Assembly: GCF_001984215.1 (NCBI RefSeq)
Contig: NZ_CP019420.1
Location: 4,650,001 to 4,714,000 of the forward strand
Source of the DNA: Mycobacterium sp. MS1601
GTDB lineage: Bacteria; Actinomycetota; Actinomycetes; Mycobacteriales; Mycobacteriaceae
Length of the DNA: 64,000 bases
Direction of reading: 5' to 3'
The notes under the pieces are model-generated. The model did not search any database, was not told the DNA's origin, and worked only from the letters and a program-made list of their open reading frames with translations. Below are positions 56,540 through 64,000 of this stretch, piece after piece. The position numbers and the translations under genes are program-made. The first letter of the stretch is position 1. Every line of letters begins with the position of its first letter.

Positions 56540-56832
56540 TCTGCCGAGAACTTCTCGCGCAGGGCGGCAGCCGCCTCGGGGTTCTCTTCTTCCAGCTTCT
56601 GGATGTAGGACACGACGTCACCAACGGTGCGCAGACCGGCGAGGTCCTCGTCGGGGATCTTCACGCCGTACTTGTCCTCGGTCTGCACCGCGATCTCCAC
56701 CATCGACAGCGAGTCGATGTCGAGGTCGTCGACGAAGGACTTCTCCGGGGTGACCTCGGACGGCTCGATGCCGGTGACCTCTTCGATGATCTCGGCGAGT
56801 CCGGCGATGATTTCTGCCTCGTTGGCGGCCAC
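56536..56832 (-). CDS. acpM: meromycolate acyl carrier protein
   Basis: 98 residues. The phosphopantetheine Ser is S41 in DLDIDSLSM. The acidic four-helix ACP fold is followed by a longer C-terminal tail ([18 protein letters not shown]), a feature that sets AcpM apart from shorter bacterial ACPs. It carries growing chains between FabD, KasA, KasB and the reductases. It lies 77 bases after fabD. Confidence 0.96.
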   Translation of the reverse strand: MAANEAEIIAGLAEIIEEVTGIEPSEVTPEKSFVDDLDIDSLSMVEIAVQTEDKYGVKIPDEDLAGLRTVGDVVSYIQKLEEENPEAAAALREKFSAE

Positions 56833-56909
56833 TATGTGGCTCCCTTCATGTTTTCACGTGTTGACCCGGAACATCCGGGTCGACGTCTATCTGGTTGTCC
56901 TGGGGAACG

Positions 56910-57830
56910 TCAGAGCTCGGTGAGCTTGTCCAGGTCTGCGGGGGTCTTGACGGCGTGCGTCGGCGTCCCCCGAAGTTCACGTTTGGCGATACCGACGAGG
57001 GTGCCCGCGGGCGGGAACTCGACGATCGCCGCGATGTTGCGGTCCCGCATGGTGGAGGTGCACAGGTCCCAGCGCACCGGCTTGGTCAGCTGGGCCACGA
57101 GCTTCTCCATGGCGTCAGCGGGGGAGGCGACGGGCTGGCCGTCGGCGTTGGACAACAGGGTGCCCGTGAACTCAGAGGTCGACACCTTGGCGGCCGCCGC
57201 GGCGTAGCCGTCCAGTGCCGAGGCCATGAAGTGGGTGTGGAATGCCCCTGCGGTGGCCAGCTGCCGCACCCGGGCTTTGGCGGGCGGGTTCTCGGCGAGC
57301 TTGGCCAGCGCTTCGAGCCGCCCGGCGGCCACGATCTGGCCGGCGGCGTTGCGGTTGGCGGGCACCAGTTCCAGATCCTCGAGGGCAGCCAGGACGTCGG
57401 CCTCCTCGCCGCCCAGGATGGCGGACATGCCGGTCGGGGTGTCGGCGCACGCCTTGGCCATCTCGGCGCCACGGGTGGCGGCCAGGGCCACCGCGTCGTC
57501 GGCCGAGATGACGCCCGCGATGGCGTAGGCGGCGATCTCACCGACTGAGTGACCTGCGATCACCAGATCGTGCTCGGCGAACAGCCCGCGCTTGCGTAGC
57601 TCCTCGTGAGCCAGCAGCGTGGCGGCGACGACCAGGGGCTGGGTGACCGCGGTGTCGGTGATCTCTTCGGCTGTGGCAGTGGTGCCGAGGGCAACGAGGT
57701 CGAGGCCGCTGATCTCAGACCAGGACGCCAGCCGCTCGGCAGCGCCGGGCAGTTCGAGCCACGGGGACAACATCCCCGGGGTCTGCGAGCCCTGTCCGGG
57801 AGCGAGCAGCGCAATAGCTGGTTTGGTCAC
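56910..57830 (-). CDS. fabD: malonyl-CoA:ACP transacylase
   Basis: 306 residues. The nucleophile Ser is in VIAGHSVGEIAAYAIAG, the His in AGAFHTHFM, and the N-terminus LLAPGQGSQTPGML is typical. It loads malonate onto AcpM, the first committed step of FAS-II. The start is GTG 57830 without a clear ribosome site, so it may be leaderless. It is the first gene of the FAS-II operon. The regulatory palindrome lies 67 bases upstream. Confidence 0.95.
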   Translation of the reverse strand: MTKPAIALLAPGQGSQTPGMLSPWLELPGAAERLASWSEISGLDLVALGTTATAEEITDTAVTQPLVVAATLLAHEELRKRGLFAEHDLVIAGHSVGEIAAYAIAGVISADDAVALAATRGAEMAKACADTPTGMSAILGGEEADVLAALEDLELVPANRNAAGQIVAAGRLEALAKLAENPPAKARVRQLATAGAFHTHFMASALDGYAAAAAKVSTSEFTGTLLSNADGQPVASPADAMEKLVAQLTKPVRWDLCTSTMRDRNIAAIVEFPPAGTLVGIAKRELRGTPTHAVKTPADLDKLTEL

Positions 57831-57896
57831 GTTATTAAGAGAACATTGTGAAGTCGGTTTTGCGCGGTGTAAGAGATTATGAACCTTGTCTTATGT

Positions 57897-57917
57897 TTTT
57901 GTGGGAAGTCCACAAAA
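57897..57917. promoter_or_regulatory. 21-bp palindrome upstream of fabD, probable MabR site
   Basis: Arms TTTTGTGG (57897-57904) and CCACAAAA (57910-57917) are perfect inverted repeats around GAAGT. The site lies between the PucR-type regulator gene and the FAS-II operon. An inverted repeat in this position is the remembered target of MabR, which controls fasII transcription in mycobacteria. Binding here is inferred. Confidence 0.7.
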
Positions 57918-57958
57918 CGGCATGTGATGCGACTTCATCGATACCGTCCCGAAATCTG

Positions 57959-59245
57959 TTACGGAACTCCTGTGACTCCAGGGGGAGATGAGGCCATTGC
58001 TGTGACTGGGATCATAGAGATGTTTGAGGTGCTCGATGATTGCAGTTGATTCGTCAGCTTGCCGACGGTAGTCGCCACCCGCAGCACGTACGCGTCGCGT
58101 GGAGTGGTCGGATCGCGGCCGGTGAAATCGGCGATGCGCTTGAGGCGGTATCGCACCGTATTTGGATGAACGAACAACGTGCGGGCGCAGGCCTCGATGG
58201 CGCCGCCGGAATCCAGATAGGCGTCGAGGGTCTCGGTGAGTGCTGGACCCGCGTCGGCCAGGGGCCGCATCACGTCGGTGTGCAGGGCTGCGATCGCGGA
58301 CTGATCACCCTGCAGAGCCCGCTCCGGCAGCAGTTCTCGGGCCGCCACCGGGCGGGGTGCTCCCGACCAGCCGACTACGGCGTTCATGCCCGAGATCGCC
58401 TCATTGGCACTGTGATACGCGGCCGTCAGCATCGGGGCAGTCGGGCCCACCACCACCGGCCCGTCGGAGAACGCGTTCATCAGATCCGCCAGAAATCGGT
58501 CGGTGGCCGACAGGTGGCCAGAGACGATGGCGATGAGCCAGGTGCCGTGCACGTCCGTCAGCGCCGCGCGGCCATGGCGGTTGGCGATGAGCCGAATGTC
58601 CTCGCTGGCGAGTTCGACGCGCCCGGGCGGGGGAGTGCCGACGACAACGGTGGCCGGCGCGGTGGTGTCCCAGTTCAGGGCGGCGGCCCGGGACAGCAGT
58701 TCGGGTCCGGTGTCGCCGCGCACCACGGAGTCGACGACGCTGGCCTCCATACGGGAGTCCCACGCGCCACGAGACTCGGCGGCCACGGCGTACGCCGAGG
58801 CCGCCGCGAACGCCAGGTTCCGGCTGTAGCGCAGGATGCCCACCGTCAGCGCCTTGGTCTGCTCGTCGTTGCGGCCCAGCATCGGCACCAGCTCTTCGAG
58901 GAACTCCATGGTGACCCGGACCATGTCGACGGTCTGGCGCAGCGCGACGTGCCGGGTCAGATCCTGAGGTACCAGGGCGAACGCCTCAGCGGTATAGCCG
59001 ACATCGCTGGACGGCTCATTCAGCCACTCGGCGAAGTTGACCACTGCGGTCTGTACGACCAACTGGACGCTGGCCCGCTGCGAGGCCTCGAGTTCGGCGA
59101 AGAACGGCAGCCGTTCCTGCATGGCCTGGACAGTTTCGGTGGCCAGCCGGCCGGAGTACTGCTTCAGGCGCCGCCGCAGCGATTCCGGCACGCTCTCGAG
59201 GATCTCGAGCGGCGAGCGCGGTTCAGAGAACGGATTGTCGACCAC
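57959..59245 (-). CDS. mabR: PucR-family regulator, probable MabR (mycolic acid biosynthesis regulator)
   Basis: 428 residues from GTG 59245; TTG 59284 is an alternative, and neither has a clear ribosome site. The C-terminus is the PucR HTH_30 domain: LDAYLDSGGAIEACARTLFVHPNTVRYRLKRIADFTGRD. The N-terminal 130 residues and a middle GGDEF-like sensor half match the Rv2242 product. It lies directly upstream of fabD with a palindrome between, and MabR is known to control the fasII operon in mycobacteria. An extra C-terminal tail (LQSSSTSNISMIPVTAMASS) has no motif. Confidence 0.88.
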   Translation of the reverse strand: MVDNPFSEPRSPLEILESVPESLRRRLKQYSGRLATETVQAMQERLPFFAELEASQRASVQLVVQTAVVNFAEWLNEPSSDVGYTAEAFALVPQDLTRHVALRQTVDMVRVTMEFLEELVPMLGRNDEQTKALTVGILRYSRNLAFAAASAYAVAAESRGAWDSRMEASVVDSVVRGDTGPELLSRAAALNWDTTAPATVVVGTPPPGRVELASEDIRLIANRHGRAALTDVHGTWLIAIVSGHLSATDRFLADLMNAFSDGPVVVGPTAPMLTAAYHSANEAISGMNAVVGWSGAPRPVAARELLPERALQGDQSAIAALHTDVMRPLADAGPALTETLDAYLDSGGAIEACARTLFVHPNTVRYRLKRIADFTGRDPTTPRDAYVLRVATTVGKLTNQLQSSSTSNISMIPVTAMASSPPGVTGVP

Positions 59246-59362
59246 ATATAAAACGTACGCCGATTTTCTGGGGGAAAGGTACAAGCCTGCGATGACGACG
59301 ACGTGGGGCCGTCATCGCAGGCCTGTCAGCTCGGGGCCGGTGGTCCCAACCCCTTCCGCGGG

Positions 59363-62152
<2,790 letters not shown>

Positions 62153-62285
62153 CGCACTACTCCTAATGTGAGGGCGTAGGGGGTGTCCTACGCCACTTAT
62201 CTTTCCGCACGTCGATCGATTGCGGCGAGCGGATCTGAGAAGGTCGGGGCGTGGGGACCCTCGCGAGCCGGTAACGTCTGTATCT

Positions 62286-62834
62286 GTGCAGATCGGACGG
62301 CTGCGGGTGGCCTTGGGACTGTCCGCCGTGGTGCTGATGACCGTGATCGGGTGCAGCAGCGTCACCGACGGTAATCCCACCGTCGACGCGTCGGAGGCGC
62401 CTGCCTACCGGACATCGGTGTCAGAGTCGTTGTCGGCGTCGGCAGCCACCTCGAGCGCGCGGGAATCGCAGCGGCAGGAGTCGCTGACCGTCGAGGCCGT
62501 GCACACCACGTGCGAGACGATGAGCACCACCAGCGCCGACGGCATCGACGCCCTGAATGTCTATGTGGACTCGATGAACGCGGGCAGTGACGGGATTGCC
62601 ACCGAAGGAGCGGCCGCCGAGGCGCTGAACCGCAGCGCTGACATGGTGCTCGGAGGTATCAACGACACCCTGCCGCCGGAGATCCGCGACGCGCTGAACG
62701 CCTGGGTGGACGCTGCCAGGGCCACCGCGACGGCAGTGCTGGCGCGGGTGCCCGCCAGCGAGTTCAACGAAGCCGTCACCCGGCTCAACGACTCCCGCTC
62801 CAATGCGCTGAACCTGTGCGACGGCTTCTACTGA
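62286..62834 (+). CDS. small lipoprotein
   Basis: 182 residues from GTG 62286; the open frame extends to 62220. The signal [20 protein letters not shown] ends in the lipobox VIGC (Cys near 24). The mature part is Ser/Ala/Thr-rich and alpha-helical ([19 protein letters not shown]), and the last two cysteines (TCETM, LCDGFY) may pair. Its position divergent from aceE matches Rv2240c. No enzymatic motif was found; an envelope-associated role is inferred. Confidence 0.75.
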   Translation: MQIGRLRVALGLSAVVLMTVIGCSSVTDGNPTVDASEAPAYRTSVSESLSASAATSSARESQRQESLTVEAVHTTCETMSTTSADGIDALNVYVDSMNAGSDGIATEGAAAEALNRSADMVLGGINDTLPPEIRDALNAWVDAARATATAVLARVPASEFNEAVTRLNDSRSNALNLCDGFY

Positions 62835-62954
62835 AGCCGCCGTTTCGACACGACGGGAAAACTCCGGTTGTGTCTGCTGTCACCTGCTGCTCGGCTCTGT
62901 GCGACGATGAACCCAATTGCACGAGTGTCCTGACGATTGAAGGAGGGTCCCACG

Positions 62955-63380
62955 GTGGTCGCGGCGGACGACGCAGCGAACTACGCCCGCAGTTTGGGCA
63001 TCCAAAAAGACCAGGTTGTCCAGGAGTTGGGCTGGGACGAGGACACCGACGACGACATCCGCGCCGATGTCGAGGATGCCAGCGGTGGCGAGCTCCTCGA
63101 CGAGGATGCTGATGAGGTCATCGACGTCGTGCTGCTGTGGTGGCGTGATGACGACGGTGACCTGGTGGACGCCCTCATGGACGCCATCACACCCCTGGCC
63201 GACGACGGCGTGATCTGGGTGCTGACACCCAAGACCGGCAAACCCGGACATGTGCTGCCGGCCGAGATCGCCGAATCGGCGCCCACCGCCGGACTGATGC
63301 AGACGTCCTCGGCGAATCTGGGTGACTGGATCGGCAGCCGGCTGGTGCAGCCCAAGTCCGCGAAGGCACCTCGTCGTTGA
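62955..63380 (+). CDS. DUF3052 family protein
   Basis: 141 residues from GTG 62955, behind AAGGAGG at 62940. Residues such as ARSLGIQKDQVVQELGWDEDTDDDI and VDVVLLWWRDDDGDLVDALMDA are the DUF3052 signature, a small actinobacterial family of unknown function. It is the Rv2239c counterpart. It precedes ahpE by 13 bases on the same strand, so a shared transcript and a redox-related role are possible. Confidence 0.88.
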   Translation: MVAADDAANYARSLGIQKDQVVQELGWDEDTDDDIRADVEDASGGELLDEDADEVIDVVLLWWRDDDGDLVDALMDAITPLADDGVIWVLTPKTGKPGHVLPAEIAESAPTAGLMQTSSANLGDWIGSRLVQPKSAKAPRR

Positions 63381-63393
63381 AGTTGCCCAGTTG

Positions 63394-63855
63394 ATGCTTC
63401 CCATCGGGAGCGCGGCGCCAGACTTCAGTCTCAAGGACCAGAACGGGCGTGCTGTCAGCCTCGGCGCCTACCGGGGGTCCAAGAACGTCCTGCTGGTGTT
63501 CTTCCCGTTGGCGTTCACCGGAATCTGTCAGGGTGAGCTGGACGCCATCCGCGACAACCTGGCGCGCTACGAGAATGACTCCACCGCCGTGCTGGCGCTG
63601 TCCGTCGGGCCGCCGCCGACGCACAAGGTCTGGGCCACGCAGAGCCACTTCACGTTCCCGGTACTGTCCGATTTCTGGCCGCACGGCGCCGTCGCGCAGT
63701 CCTACGGCGTGTTCAACGACGTGGCGGGCGTGCCCAACCGCGGCACCTTCGTGGTCGACCGGTCAGGGACGATCGTCTTCGCGGAGATGAAGCAGCCCGG
63801 TGAGCCGCGCGATCAGGGGCTGTGGGTGGACGCGCTGGCTGCCCTGTCGTCGTGA
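63394..63855 (+). CDS. ahpE: one-cysteine peroxiredoxin AhpE
   Basis: 153 residues from ATG 63394. The peroxidatic Cys is C45 in FPLAFTGICQGEL. The Prx core includes LSVGPPPTHKVWATQS, FTFPVLSDFWPHGAVAQSYGV and NRGTFVVDRSG, and AEMKQPGE near the end. No resolving Cys is present, as expected for AhpE, which reduces peroxides and peroxynitrite with mycothiol/mycoredoxin. It matches M. tuberculosis AhpE (Rv2238c) closely. Confidence 0.96.
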   Translation: MLPIGSAAPDFSLKDQNGRAVSLGAYRGSKNVLLVFFPLAFTGICQGELDAIRDNLARYENDSTAVLALSVGPPPTHKVWATQSHFTFPVLSDFWPHGAVAQSYGVFNDVAGVPNRGTFVVDRSGTIVFAEMKQPGEPRDQGLWVDALAALSS

Positions 63856-63903
63856 ATTCGGTTTTGGTCTCCCGGTTGTCCGGCGTGTAACCTGCTGCGG
63901 TCC

Positions 63904-63978
63904 GGGCGTGTAGCTCAGTGGTAGAGCTCTGGTTTTACACACCAGCGGTCGGGGGTTCGAAACCCTCCGCGCCCACCA
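63904..63978 (+). tRNA. tRNA-Val (anticodon TAC), CCA encoded
   Basis: A cloverleaf folds from the acceptor GGGCGTG (63904-63910) with CGCGCCC (63968-63974), followed by ACCA. The D arm is AGCTCAGTGGTAGAGCT. The anticodon stem CTGGT/ACCAG encloses loop TTTACAC with anticodon TAC at its centre. The T-arm has GGTTCGAAAC. It lies about 50 bases after ahpE. Confidence 0.96.
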
Positions 63979-64000
63979 GGTCAAGATGTCAGTTGTTCGT

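Overview
The window is high-GC actinobacterial DNA from a mycobacterium, most likely a fast-growing environmental species (Mycolicibacterium type). The evidence is the type-II fatty acid synthase operon (fabD-acpM-kasA-kasB-accD6) with its PucR-type regulator and aceE, plus an antigen-85-type mycolyltransferase, a mycothiol-dependent formaldehyde dehydrogenase (mscR), a cutinase, a PE-PPE-domain hydrolase and ahpE. From about 43.2 kb to the end, the gene content and order follow, in reverse, the M. tuberculosis Rv2238c-Rv2260 block, as recalled and not searched.

Layout. 1-6.7 kb: a divergent accessory cluster with an NMT1/SsuA-like lipoprotein, an ABC ATPase and permease, two isopenicillin-N-synthase-like 2-oxoglutarate/Fe(II) oxygenases (one cut by the window edge), a GntR/FCD regulator and a cytosine-deaminase-like amidohydrolase. 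This looks like uptake and oxidative or hydrolytic use of a small N-heterocycle. 7-19.6 kb: cutinase, an orphan SigH-like ECF sigma factor, glgP, a sugar/antibiotic-kinase-like protein, a GH16 glucanase, an AzgA-type purine permease, an MFS carrier, a stress module (coiled-coil protein, CsbD-like protein and an SDR behind a SigF-like promoter) and an Ag85-like mycolyltransferase. 19.7-26.6 kb: two divergent DUF4185 exported proteins, an IS110-family transposase, an IS481-family element with perfect 10-bp ends that has cut a DUF1918 gene, and a small protein with ten cysteines at exact three-residue spacing. 26.6-41.8 kb: a TetR regulator with two SDRs and paired operators, a peptide ABC transporter operon, exported and hypothetical proteins, an Hsp70-like membrane protein fused tail-to-tail with a truncated methyltransferase, a SHOCT membrane protein and a GH5-like lipoprotein. 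41.9-64 kb: an SGNH hydrolase, then mostly conserved mycobacterial core.

How the genes work together. AceE makes acetyl-CoA. AccD6 provides the malonyl-CoA-forming carboxyltransferase activity. FabD loads malonate onto AcpM, and KasA and KasB elongate meromycolate chains. The PucR-type protein (MabR-like) is encoded just upstream, and a 21-bp palindrome sits between it and fabD. MscR and the metallo-hydrolase encoded next to it form a plausible formaldehyde/S-nitrosomycothiol detoxification pair. The GlpD, DagK and FAD-oxidase genes suggest glycerol-phosphate and lipid turnover. A tRNA-Val(TAC) gene closes the window.

Gene names come from recognising motifs and remembered family sequences; no database was searched. 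Start sites were chosen from Shine-Dalgarno-like sequences and homology and are often shorter than the maximal open frame.
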